The notes below the pieces were generated by a model. That model ran no database searches. It saw only the letters and a program-made list of their open reading frames with translations, and had not been told where the DNA came from. 18,582 nucleotides of DNA from CAITNQ01 sp041661365 (GTDB lineage: Bacteria; Latescibacterota; UBA2968; UBA8231): the NCBI GenBank assembly GCA_041661365.1, contig JBAZUN010000068.1, positions 1-18,582 on the forward strand, in the 5' to 3' direction. The translations under genes and the position numbers were made by a program. Of the stretch, positions 6,834 through 14,417 are shown in pieces; position 1 is the first letter of the stretch, and every line of letters begins with the position of its first letter.

Positions 6834-8835
6834 CTGGATCCGCCGCGCCTCGGTGTTCATCGAACTCGATTACCACCCCGGCGAAGCCAATGCCCCGGTC
6901 TATGGTCAGGCCTGGACCGACGACCGGCTGCGGGAGTACCTCGAAGCGGTTCGACCGGACTGCGTCTTGCCCCACGCCTTGGGGTGCCTGGGTTGGGCCG
7001 CATACGAGTCAGCCGTGGCGCCGCACTGCCCGGATCTGCGCCCGGGGTTCCTGGAGCGGGTGCGCCGCGCCTGCGAGGCGACCGGGGTACGCCTGGGTTT
7101 ATACGTGGCCAGTTTCGATGGCGCTCCCCGGGGCGCGGTGCCCACGGCCGAGCAGCAGTCCCGGTGGTGCGTGCTGACGGCGGACGGCACCCGGCAGGAG
7201 CGCGGCTTCTGCCCCAACAGCCCCTGGGCCGATGAATTTCTGGTACCCTTCTGCCGTGAGGCGATGGCCCGGTACGGGCCGGCCCTGTTCTGGTTCGATG
7301 GGAGTCGGGTCTCGCGGCTCTGCTACTGCGACTTCTGCCGCGAGGTGTACCGGGCCCGATTCGGCGAGGACCTGGCCCCGCCGGCGGATGCTAATCAACG
7401 GGCGCGCCAGCACCTGGCCGCCGAGGCCGGGCTGGTGGCCGGCATGGAGCACGTGGCCCGGGCGCTCCACGAGACCGATCCGGGCGTGGTGGTGTGCTGG
7501 GCCAACGGGCTGGACTTCCACACCCTCAGGCCGCCCTTTGACGGCGTCGGGTGGATCGGCGGCGACGAGACCAATGCACCTGACCTGGCCTTGACCCGGT
7601 TCTACGGCACCTACTGCAGCACCTTGGGCCTGCCCTGGAGTCTGTGGATTCCCGACGTGGCCCTGACCGGCTCGCTTCCGCTGCGGCCCTGGCCGTTGCT
7701 GCGCCTGGAGTCGGCCAGCGTCCTGGCCCACGGGGGCCAGTTCTGTCTGTGGCACGTGGTCCAGACTGACGGGGCGCCCCGTCCCGGCGCTGCGGCGTTG
7801 GCCCGTCGCGCGGCGGCCTTCGTCCGCAGCCGGGCGCTGCTCTGCCTGGGGAGCGAAAGCGCGGCCAACGTGGGGGTCCTAGCGAGCTGGGCCCAGAACC
7901 TGCGGTACCCGAGCCGGTATCAGCCGATTGAGCGCCATCTGGCCGGGGTGCACGAGCTGCTCTGCCAGGCCCACCTTCCGTGCGAGGTACTCACCGACGC
8001 GCTGCTCCTGTCGCGGCTGAACCGGTTCGACCTGGTGATCCTGCCGCAGACCCAGGTCCTGGCGCCGGCCACCGCGACCGCGCTGGAGGCGTACCTGCGC
8101 GCCGGCGGGCAGGTGCTGATCCTGGGGGCGGCGCCCGTGGTGGCCGTGGTCGACGCCGTGACCCCGGAAAGTCCCCGCTTCCTGGGACTGAACGGTGAAG
8201 TCGTGACGCGCCAGGAGCAGCACCTCGACGGGGAGCAGTTGGCCAACCTAGGCCAGGCGGTCGAGCCGCGGGTGGGCGTGAACGCGGTGTGGACCCGCCG
8301 GGGCAGTGAAGACGGACCAGGGACCGAACCTCTGCTGGTCACGGTCGAGTTGGGTCGGGGTCGGGTCTGCTGGCTGCTGGCCCAGGTGCTCACGCAGTGG
8401 GGAGGCCCCCTGCACGACACGGTTGGCGACGCCCCGCCGGCCGAGAGTCCGGTTGCCGCGCCGCACCCGGCCCTGCGCGACCTCGTGGCGGGCGCCGTGC
8501 GGGAGGCGCTGGGCGAGCGCTGGCTGTTGCGCAGCAGGGCCCCGGCCGGGGTAGAGTTCGTCGTCAACCAGCGGGTCGGTGATCTGTACGTTCACCTGGT
8601 GAACCATGTCCCGACCGGACAACCGAGCGTGCCTGGGGTGAACCTGTTTGACGGGTCGCCGGTGCTGACCGGCGTGGTCTTCGAGGTGCGGCTGCCCGGA
8701 ATCGTCACCTCGCCTGAGGTTCTGCTCGAGGAGACGGGTCTATCGTGGGAGCGCGCGGGCGAGGTGTACCGCGTCGAGGTGGCCCGCCTGGTTGACCACC
8801 TCGCGGTCCGGTTCCCGGGAGCGGCGCGCGGCTGA
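6817..8835 (+). CDS. Glycoside-hydrolase-like TIM-barrel protein with C-terminal GATase-like domain
   Basis: The 672-residue protein looks like a cytoplasmic relative of alpha-L-fucosidase / GH42-like families. Residues about 10-330 form the barrel: a strand with VFIELDYHPG near 12-21, LGLYVASFDG near 93-102, a probable catalytic-strand motif LFWFDGSR near 157-164 (Asp161), and a three-cysteine CYCDFC motif (169-174) with REVY-RFG behind it. That cysteine motif is typical of beta-galactosidase-like barrels. WIGGDETN near 246-253 holds a further acidic pair. Residues about 350-560 resemble the flavodoxin-like trimerisation (GATase-like) domain, with FDLVILPQTQVL and an RAGGQVLIL stretch. A small beta domain closes the protein. 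The ATG at 6817 has AGAGGA about 7 nt upstream; an in-frame TTG at 6766 lacks a ribosome site. Probably co-transcribed with the sialidase-like gene. Substrate not assignable. Confidence 0.75.
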   Translation: MPVAPDWIRRASVFIELDYHPGEANAPVYGQAWTDDRLREYLEAVRPDCVLPHALGCLGWAAYESAVAPHCPDLRPGFLERVRRACEATGVRLGLYVASFDGAPRGAVPTAEQQSRWCVLTADGTRQERGFCPNSPWADEFLVPFCREAMARYGPALFWFDGSRVSRLCYCDFCREVYRARFGEDLAPPADANQRARQHLAAEAGLVAGMEHVARALHETDPGVVVCWANGLDFHTLRPPFDGVGWIGGDETNAPDLALTRFYGTYCSTLGLPWSLWIPDVALTGSLPLRPWPLLRLESASVLAHGGQFCLWHVVQTDGAPRPGAAALARRAAAFVRSRALLCLGSESAANVGVLASWAQNLRYPSRYQPIERHLAGVHELLCQAHLPCEVLTDALLLSRLNRFDLVILPQTQVLAPATATALEAYLRAGGQVLILGAAPVVAVVDAVTPESPRFLGLNGEVVTRQEQHLDGEQLANLGQAVEPRVGVNAVWTRRGSEDGPGTEPLLVTVELGRGRVCWLLAQVLTQWGGPLHDTVGDAPPAESPVAAPHPALRDLVAGAVREALGERWLLRSRAPAGVEFVVNQRVGDLYVHLVNHVPTGQPSVPGVNLFDGSPVLTGVVFEVRLPGIVTSPEVLLEETGLSWERAGEVYRVEVARLVDHLAVRFPGAARG

Positions 8836-9276
8836 AGCGCGACGCCGGCGCATCTGCCAATCACCGGCTCTTGAGTGATGTGGCTCTGAGCGATCTTTCG
8901 AGGGAAAGCGTACCGTCGAGTTGAACCCGACTCATGCCTCGGGGACTGGAGGACCAGCCCCTGTCTCGTCGTCTCCCCTGACGAGCTAAACGCCCACTTC
9001 CGGACCTGTGTCGCAGCCCCCAGCCCAGGGCAGTCATCCCGACCCGTTTCGGATTTCCAGCAGGAGGTGTTCCCCCGTGAGATCCACTCGCCGGCCGACG
9101 CGATGATGCGCTCCCGTCGCCATGGATGCGCAAATACTTGACGACCAGCCTCCGATTTTCCAGTGTATGGCTCACCGTTTCCATGCAAAAAAGGATCTGA
9201 GGGGCGGTGCGGACAGCCACGTTTCTAGGTGTGCCGATCTTGGTGTAAATCGACACTCGGACCAGGAAGGTCAGCC
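8836..9276 (+). other. 441 bp intergenic region, mostly unexplained
   Basis: It follows the stop of the glycoside-hydrolase-like gene and precedes the giant secreted protein. It holds two adjacent stem-loops (8941-8985) and an A-rich patch near 9185-9192, but no convincing gene. Reading frames on both strands here have no recognised motif. I found no clear -35/-10 pair at standard spacing for the downstream gene. Confidence 0.6.
8941..8985 (+). terminator. Pair of adjacent stem-loops, possible transcription end of the sialidase / GH pair
   Basis: The first hairpin (8941-8961) pairs GGGG-A-CTGG with CCAG-CCCC around an AGGA tetraloop, an 8-bp GC stem with one bulged A. Three bases later CTCGTC (8965-8970) pairs with GACGAG (8980-8985) around a 9-nt loop. 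There is no U-tract after either, so it may instead be a regulatory or mRNA-stabilising structure. Confidence 0.35.
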
Positions 9277-12200
9277 ATGCAGGACTTCAGCCATCCGCGC
9301 AGCCGATGCTTCAGTTCGTGGCCCGACGGGGACGCCTTAGCCCACGGCCACCGCCTGCGTCTAGCACTCGGAACCGCAGCCCTATGGTGGATGACCGCCT
9401 TCGCGCTTGCCCCTTTCGACGCCGCGGCCGGGTACATCACCGCCACCGTCCTGGGCGATACCACGGTTCCGGACACAGCGTGGGCTGGAGCGTCCGGCGA
9501 CTTGAAAGTGCGCGCTGATCCGGCCGACGGCACGGTGGGTGCAGACCGCGATTCCCTTGGTGCCCGGGGCATCGTTGTCAGCTTCAACCAGCCGGTCGAT
9601 AGCTTGGCGTTTACCGTGCACCTGGTCAACGAGATCTTGCGCCCGGTGTCCTGGGTCACCTTCTGGCCGCGCCCTGACACGGCCGTGTTGCGGCCTACCC
9701 GTACGCGCGATCGCCTACTCGCCGGCACGACCTACTACATCAGGGTGTGGCAGGGAGATCCCGAATCGGGCCGGTCCAGGCTGATCGCCCAATTCGGCTT
9801 CACCACGCGCGTGGAGCCGTCCTCTGGGGCCGCTGATACAAGCCGAGTCTTCCTGTTGTGGTCCTTTCCCCAAGACGGCACCCTCAACGCCGACGCCGAC
9901 CGCGTGGTGAACCAGGGCTGCGCCCTGTACTTCAGTGGCCTGATCGACGCCAGCGAGGTCAGGGCCACTCTTAGGGGTCTGTCCATCGGTAGAGCGGCCT
10001 CGCTGCAGGTCACGCCGAGGGACAGCACGATGTACCTCGGTCTGGCGCCCGACGACCAGCCGCTGCTGGCCAAACCTGGCCACTACCGGATCGTGATCAC
10101 CGGTCTGCGGGACGCCGTCGGCGCTCCGGTGTCGGTTCCGGAGATCACCTTTGTGACGCAGACCGCGGGCGTGCCGGCGAACGGCGCGCATCTACTCGAT
10201 GTGCGCCCGGCAGGGCTCGAGCAAGGCGTAGATGTCGCCGAGTTGAACCAGAACGGCGTCTACCTGTATTTCAGCTCCCCGATCGACGCGGCCAGGGCAT
10301 CGTGCCGTCTCACCTCCGACGGCGAGTATCTGGTCTGGCAGGTCGAGGCGGTCGNNNNNNNNNNGTTGTCCGGCGACCGCACCTACGCGCTCGTCGTCAC
10401 AGCGCTGGTCGATACAGGGGGACGGGCCGTGTCCGAGGTCCACCTGACAATCCGGACGCGACACAGCGCCGACAGCACCGGCACCGTCCCGCCGGACTCC
10501 TCCGCGGCACCGAGCGACACGGCCGCTGCCGAGTCGGCCGATGGCACACCAGATACGGCCCCTCCTGGTATCACCGCAGCAACCATCAGCCCGTGCGTCC
10601 CTCCAGAGGGGTACGACTCCTCCCGCCTCCCCAGGATCTACCGGGTGGATTTCGCCTTTACCGAGGCCCTCGACCCTGTCAACGTTCCCACGGTGACAGC
10701 CTGGGCCGCGTCCGGCCGGGCGTCGATCAGATACGCGGAGTGGTCGGCCGCCGCGGTGACGCTCGTCGTGGAGGTGTGGGAGGTGCAGCCCGAGGGCACC
10801 GAGTGCCAGATCCATGTGACTGGAGCCCGGGATCCGTGGGGGAATATCGCCCCGGAGCTGGTCTTGACGTTCTTCGTGCCCGGCGTGAGCATGCCGGATG
10901 AGACACCGCCTGAGTTGCTCCTGTCGCAGCCCGCGTCCGGCACCCTCGTTGAACCCCGCTCCCTCATCCGGGACGGCGTGCGTCTGGTCTTCAGTGGCCC
11001 GGTCGACACGACCCGGGTCCAGGTGCAGGTGCTTCTCGACGGCCGGCCCGTGGCCTGGCGGCTTGTCTGGGGCAGCGGCGGGATGCAACTTACGCTACGC
11101 TCCCCCCTTGGAACAACGCCGGCTGAGGGACAGAGCTACGAGGTGTATCTGACCAACCTCCGCGCGCCAACCGGTGGCCAAGCGACGAGCACGGTGGTGG
11201 CTTTCTCTACTACTCCAAGTGCCGGCGTCGAGTTGATCGCCATCGACTGCGACACGACGGCCGGCAACCAGCACTTGCGGCTGAGCCAGGCGCGTGGCAA
11301 TCTGGTGACCGTCGAGCTCCTGGCCGATCGCGTCCCCAGGATCACCGGCTGGAGCGCCACGGTCAACTTCGATCCAGTCCAGCTACGCTACCGCCGGGGC
11401 AGCTTCCAGCCCGGCACGCTCGTTCCCGAACTGACTCCGCTCGTTGACGCTCGCGAAGGTTGCGTCTCGGTCGGCGGCGCGGTACTGGGTGGGGGGCCGG
11501 GTGGGGGGGGCAGCGGCCGCTTAGGGCACCTGTCCTTCGAGGTCGTCGACGGGTTCAGCGGGGATGCTTGGCTCGAGGTCGTCGATGTCCGCCTGGCTCT
11601 GCCGGCCGGCGACGTATACCGGTCCACCGTCGCCAGCCGCGCGACTATATCCTGCCCAAGCGCGACGGCACCGGTTCCGATCCTGACCCTGGATCTGGAC
11701 CCGGCTCCGGGTGATCAAGGCGTCCGCGCCGTGGTGGGCGCAGAGGCCGGGCAGTGGTATCCTGTCGAACTGCACCTCCAACTCGCGCCCGCCGTCACTG
11801 GGTGGAGCGCTGCCCTGCGGTACGACCCCCGCTATCTGGGCTACGTCCCCGGCTCTTTCTACGCCGGAGACTACCTGGCCGGCCTGGTGCCGCTGGTGGA
11901 CGATCGCTCGGGGATGGTGACCATCGGTGGCAGCCTTCTCGGCACAGCCGCCAGCGACAGCGGCAGCGGCTGGCTGGGCACGGTGACCTTCGCGGTGCAG
12001 CAGGCGCTGGTTGACCAGACCGAACTCGTGGCCACGGGACTGGCCCTGCGTACCGTCGAGCACGTCACGGCCCGATCGCAGCCCGCGGCCACCGTCACCT
12101 TTGCTGGCGTGCCGGTGGCCGCGATCTCGCTGGACTCCGACCTTGCCGAGGGAGATCAGCAGCAGCTTCTGGTGCGTCGGCTGGACCCCGGAGGCCGGGT

Positions 12201-12885
12201 TACCCTGCAGGTGCACGTTCACCACGCCCGCGGTGTAGATGGTTGGAGCGCGACCCTTACCTACGACCCCGGAGCTTTCCGCCATTTGCCCAATGGATTC
12301 ATTGCCACCGACTTCATCCCCGGCTTCGTCTCTCTGATCGACGAGGACGAGGGCCGCGTGTCGATCGGCGGCGGGGTACTCGGGCCGGCACCCGGCGCAG
12401 ATGGGGATGGCCTCCTCGGTGTAATCTCCCTGGCCGGACTCGAGGGCGCTCGGAACGGTGCAACCATCCGGCTGACCGAGTATACCCTCCACTTGGCCAA
12501 CGGCAACCTGATTCGGGTCCAGCCCTCGGATGTTTGCGTCATCCTCGATCTCCTCATCGCTGGCGTCACTGCCGTCTCTGCCGACGACCCGCCGGTATCC
12601 CTGCCGGCTGTATCGGCATTAGGCCCCGGGTATCCCAACCCCTTCAACGGCCGCACGGTGCTGCCGGTACGACTTGCCACTGGTGACGTTGGCTGGGTAG
12701 ACGTATTCGATGCCCAAGGCCAACGGGTCCGATGCCTCGCCGAGGGGTTGCGCGGTCCTGGCTCGTTCCTGCTGCCGTGGGACGGCACCGACGACCTCGG
12801 CCGGCCGCTGGCCGCCGGCGTATACTTCGTCCGCATGCAAGCCGGTACCCATCGTCAGGTGCGGCGTATGGCCCTGATCAAATGA
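9277..12885 (+). CDS. Giant secreted multidomain protein: Ig-like (Big_5) domains, three cohesin-like repeats, FlgD-Ig / T9SS-type C-terminus
   Basis: About 1202 codons as assembled, including the N gap. An N-terminal hydrophobic segment (residues about 28-50, ending near DAAAG) is a long signal peptide. Five Ig-like domains of the Big_5 type follow (repeating pattern of P-x-G-T, a V-L-F-S stretch, and T-Y-x-V), with a Ser/Thr/Pro/Ala/Asp-rich linker between the third and fourth. Then come three cohesin-like repeats of about 145 residues, each with LD-D..GDQ, GWSA..YDP and VSIGG-type blocks. The C-terminus starts with GYPNPFN and ends with a Gly-Val-Tyr-Phe-Val-Arg-Met strand, like FlgD-Ig / type IX sorting domains. 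It is probably a surface-exposed or secreted adhesion or scaffold protein. Start: ATG at 9277 with AGGAAGG 6 nt upstream; the in-frame GTG at 9229 is less good. No catalytic domain is seen. Confidence 0.85.
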   Translation: MQDFSHPRSRCFSSWPDGDALAHGHRLRLALGTAALWWMTAFALAPFDAAAGYITATVLGDTTVPDTAWAGASGDLKVRADPADGTVGADRDSLGARGIVVSFNQPVDSLAFTVHLVNEILRPVSWVTFWPRPDTAVLRPTRTRDRLLAGTTYYIRVWQGDPESGRSRLIAQFGFTTRVEPSSGAADTSRVFLLWSFPQDGTLNADADRVVNQGCALYFSGLIDASEVRATLRGLSIGRAASLQVTPRDSTMYLGLAPDDQPLLAKPGHYRIVITGLRDAVGAPVSVPEITFVTQTAGVPANGAHLLDVRPAGLEQGVDVAELNQNGVYLYFSSPIDAARASCRLTSDGEYLVWQVEAVXXXXLSGDRTYALVVTALVDTGGRAVSEVHLTIRTRHSADSTGTVPPDSSAAPSDTAAAESADGTPDTAPPGITAATISPCVPPEGYDSSRLPRIYRVDFAFTEALDPVNVPTVTAWAASGRASIRYAEWSAAAVTLVVEVWEVQPEGTECQIHVTGARDPWGNIAPELVLTFFVPGVSMPDETPPELLLSQPASGTLVEPRSLIRDGVRLVFSGPVDTTRVQVQVLLDGRPVAWRLVWGSGGMQLTLRSPLGTTPAEGQSYEVYLTNLRAPTGGQATSTVVAFSTTPSAGVELIAIDCDTTAGNQHLRLSQARGNLVTVELLADRVPRITGWSATVNFDPVQLRYRRGSFQPGTLVPELTPLVDAREGCVSVGGAVLGGGPGGGGSGRLGHLSFEVVDGFSGDAWLEVVDVRLALPAGDVYRSTVASRATISCPSATAPVPILTLDLDPAPGDQGVRAVVGAEAGQWYPVELHLQLAPAVTGWSAALRYDPRYLGYVPGSFYAGDYLAGLVPLVDDRSGMVTIGGSLLGTAASDSGSGWLGTVTFAVQQALVDQTELVATGLALRTVEHVTARSQPAATVTFAGVPVAAISLDSDLAEGDQQQLLVRRLDPGGRVTLQVHVHHARGVDGWSATLTYDPGAFRHLPNGFIATDFIPGFVSLIDEDEGRVSIGGGVLGPAPGADGDGLLGVISLAGLEGARNGATIRLTEYTLHLANGNLIRVQPSDVCVILDLLIAGVTAVSADDPPVSLPAVSALGPGYPNPFNGRTVLPVRLATGDVGWVDVFDAQGQRVRCLAEGLRGPGSFLLPWDGTDDLGRPLAAGVYFVRMQAGTHRQVRRMALIK
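10355..10364. other. Assembly gap (10 N) inside the third Ig-like domain
   Basis: Ten Ns interrupt the giant gene. The frame is the same and plausible on both sides. Comparison with the second and fifth Ig-like domains of the same protein suggests about 13-15 codons are missing between the VWQVEAV and SGDRTYALVV strands. The Ns are therefore probably a fixed-size placeholder and not the true length. Confidence 0.9.
11224..12540 (+). repeat. Three tandem cohesin-like protein repeats
   Basis: Three units (about 11224-11660, 11677-12108 and 12112-12540) share the same order of blocks. Each begins with an acidic ID/LD-D..G(N/D)Q segment. Next comes ITGWSATVNFDP, VTGWSAALRYDP or VDGWSATLTYDP, then a VPLVDDRSG-like turn, a (V/I)GG-(A/S/G)(V/L)LG strand, a Gly-rich loop and an LG-(H/T/V) strand. 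DNA identity between units is low, so the duplication is old. Confidence 0.8.
11487..11510 (+). other. G-quadruplex-type motif inside the first cohesin-like repeat
   Basis: Four G-runs of 3, 6, 3 and 8 bases are separated by loops T, CC and T, fitting the canonical quadruplex pattern on the coding strand. It encodes the Gly-rich loop after VLG; the other two repeats have ordinary loops (TAASDSGSG, PAPGADGDG) at this position. Confidence 0.55.
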
Positions 12886-12890
12886 AGTCG

Positions 12891-13142
12891 CGGCCGCGGT
12901 CGAGCTGAAGGATGGGCGGGTGCTGATGTTCTTGCGGACCACGCTGGGCGGACAGTACCAGACCATCTCGAACGATGGCGGCGAAACCTGGTCTGAGCCG
13001 GTGCTGTCGCCCCTGAGAGGGACGGGGTCGCCGATCTCCATCCTTTGCCGATGACGCGGCTCTGCTGACCTACTTCAACTATAAAGACGGCATCTCGCTC
13101 TTCCTCAAGCGGCTCCCGATCGACTGGCTCTACGCCGCTTAG
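12891..13142 (+). pseudogene. Relic of a second sialidase-like gene (partial, internally deleted)
   Basis: Bases 12891-13042 match 6271-6422 of the intact sialidase-like gene with 7 differences in 152. Bases from 13042/13043 to 13136 match 6595/6596-6689 with 4 differences. The step between the blocks removes about 173 bp (shifting the frame) including the fifth Asp box. The first 192 codons are absent. The reading then ends GCC GCT TAG where the intact gene ends GCC TGA. Six of the eleven differences are synonymous and the rest are mild (Q/K, V/I, S/N, A/S, I/L). The piece therefore derives from a paralogue that was under selection, not from a fresh copy. It starts 5 bp after the stop of the giant gene and has no start codon, so it cannot make a working enzyme. 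Confidence 0.85.
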
Positions 13143-13251
13143 TCCGCACTGCTTAGATTGGCACATGCCGATGAACGGCGGTCTTCAGACGGCTTGCCCG
13201 CGGCATAGTTCTGCCCGAGTACCGCCAGCTACCCCCGAAAGGAGCCTGCGC

Positions 13252-13992
13252 ATGACCGTGGCCAGGAGCGCCTTCACCTGCCTTTTTCTCGCCGTCGTTC
13301 TGGCCGGCACGGCCAGCCCCGTGGCCGCTTCGGACTGGACCGGAGTGTGGCATACCAACTGGGGGCGGATGCTGATGTGGCAGGACGGTAACCAGGTGCG
13401 CGGTACCTACGATTGGGAGGACGGCCGGATCGAGGGACACGTGGAAGGCGACCGGCTCTACTTCATCTGGCGCGAGGAGCCAACCTACGCCGGCCAGACC
13501 GACGCTGGCCCCGGCTACCTCGACATGAGTCTCGACGGGCAGTCGTTCTCCGGAGCCTGGGGCTTGGGTGAGCAGATGAGCTGGTCCACCATGATCATCG
13601 CGGGCGGCTGGGACGGAACGCGCCGCGCCGCCACCGGCGTGGCCGCGATTCTGGGCGAGCCCGCCGTCGAAGCGGACGCCTCGGGCCGCGCCACGGTGTC
13701 GTGGACAACCAGCATTCCGAGCTCCACCCGGTGCCAGTGGGGCGCGAGCCAGGCCTACGAGCTGGGTGAGGTCAGCGACCCGGCGCTGTCGACTGCCCAC
13801 GACGTTGCCATTACCGACCTGCGCCCTGGGCAAGCCTACCACGTCCGCGTCGGCTCCTATGCTGACAACGAAGCGTATACTGAGCCCACCTGGAGCGACG
13901 ACATCGTCGTGGCGATCCCGACCCCCACGGGCATCGGGTCATCGCCCTGGGGACGCATCAAGGGGGGGGTGCTGCCTGCCACGAGCCGCTGA
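13252..13992 (+). CDS. Secreted beta-rich protein with C-terminal fibronectin type III domain
   Basis: The 246-residue product starts with a clear signal peptide (MTVARSAF then a hydrophobic core, likely cut after VAA or VAAS near residue 26). Residues about 27-125 form a beta-sheet domain opening with DWTGVWHTNWG, with alternating MLMWQDG, VRGTYDWEDG and IEGHVEGDRLYFIW strands. This resembles lipocalin-like small-molecule or carbohydrate-binding folds, with no named family that I can assert. Residues about 135-225 are a fibronectin III domain (ATVSWTT, TRCQWG, HDVAITDLRPGQAYHVRV). The ATG at 13252 has AAAGGAG 7 nt upstream, so the longer frame from 13165 is not the real start. An eight-G run (13962-13969) lies just before the stop; a one-base change there would swap the last ~9 residues for a longer tail. 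Role unknown, extracytoplasmic. Confidence 0.8.
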   Translation: MTVARSAFTCLFLAVVLAGTASPVAASDWTGVWHTNWGRMLMWQDGNQVRGTYDWEDGRIEGHVEGDRLYFIWREEPTYAGQTDAGPGYLDMSLDGQSFSGAWGLGEQMSWSTMIIAGGWDGTRRAATGVAAILGEPAVEADASGRATVSWTTSIPSSTRCQWGASQAYELGEVSDPALSTAHDVAITDLRPGQAYHVRVGSYADNEAYTEPTWSDDIVVAIPTPTGIGSSPWGRIKGGVLPATSR

Positions 13993-14041
13993 CGCCGGGG
14001 GCTCGGCAGTATGGGCAAAGGACAATGGCCCTGTCTGAGGT

Positions 14042-14068
14042 GACTGTCAGGCAGGTTCGCGGACAGTC
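14042..14068. repeat. Inverted repeat, 7 bp arms
   Basis: GACTGTC (14042-14048) and GACAGTC (14062-14068) are perfect reverse complements with a 13-nt centre, 50 bp after the stop of the fibronectin-domain gene. It could be an mRNA hairpin at the end of that transcript or an operator; there is no T-run after it. Confidence 0.3.
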
Positions 14069-14405
14069 GGCACCGCGGGATGGCGCTGAGGGCAGGCCGA
14101 TGCCGGCCAGGTAGCAGCGGCGGATGGAGTGGAGTGGGTGAGTACGGCGATCAGCCAGAGGCAGCCACCGCAGGACGTAGCGGTTGAGTTGGGCCCGCAG
14201 ATGGTGGCGCGCGTCGCACGAGGTGGTCCCTCCGGGCCAGTGGCTGGCCACGGCGGACGCGTCGCTTGTGAGACTGGCAACCAGGCGACCGGAACATGAG
14301 TTGCCGGCTCGATTCTCACGGTAGCCAGCTAAAGCCCGCCTTTGAGCAAGGGCTCAGTCCTCGCCCGCTATTGCGCCTTTGTATCGCCCAGCCTTGGGTC
14401 AGGGC

Positions 14406-14411
14406 AAGGAG
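14406..14411 (+). promoter_or_regulatory. Ribosome binding site deciding a TTG start
   Basis: AAGGAG is followed by 6 nt and then TTG at 14418. No ATG or better GTG exists in this frame before the SUMF1 domain itself, so this site sets the start. The first four residues it gives (MTSP) match those of the next gene. Confidence 0.6.
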
Positions 14412-14417
14412 TTTCAC

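Larger units (their letters stand above)
13993..14417 (+). other. 425 bp intergenic region, no recognised gene
   Basis: Minus-strand frames cross this region but show no family motif, and I do not call a gene. It contains the inverted repeat at 14042-14068 and a smaller one near 14331-14353 (AGCCC/GGGCT). The right end carries the ribosome-binding site of the SUMF1-fold gene. No clear promoter was found. Confidence 0.55.

Noticed and set aside
8915..8931. tRNA T-arm-like stem with a GTTCAAC loop on the minus strand
   Set aside because: The loop is one base out of register with the conserved T-loop, and no acceptor, anticodon or D arm can be built around it.
8861..9256. Minus-strand frames in the 441 bp gap, with a protein-like stretch near 9110-9250
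   Set aside because: No ribosome site, no recognised motif and quick drift into low-complexity sequence. A decayed transposase was considered but no catalytic motif could be found.
12619..13041. Minus-strand frame resembling another minus-strand frame at 6083-6520
   Set aside because: The similarity is only the antisense reflection of the sialidase relic and the intact sialidase gene, not a second gene family.
13165..13251. Longer N-terminus for the fibronectin-domain protein from the upstream ATG
   Set aside because: The ATG at 13252 has an ideal ribosome site and starts a classic signal peptide, which would be buried by the extension.
13958..14251. Minus-strand frame with two Cys-x2/3-Cys pairs after the fibronectin-domain gene
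   Set aside because: It overlaps the end of a real gene antisense, has no ribosome site, and the cysteine pairs alone are not enough to call a zinc-binding or transposase remnant.
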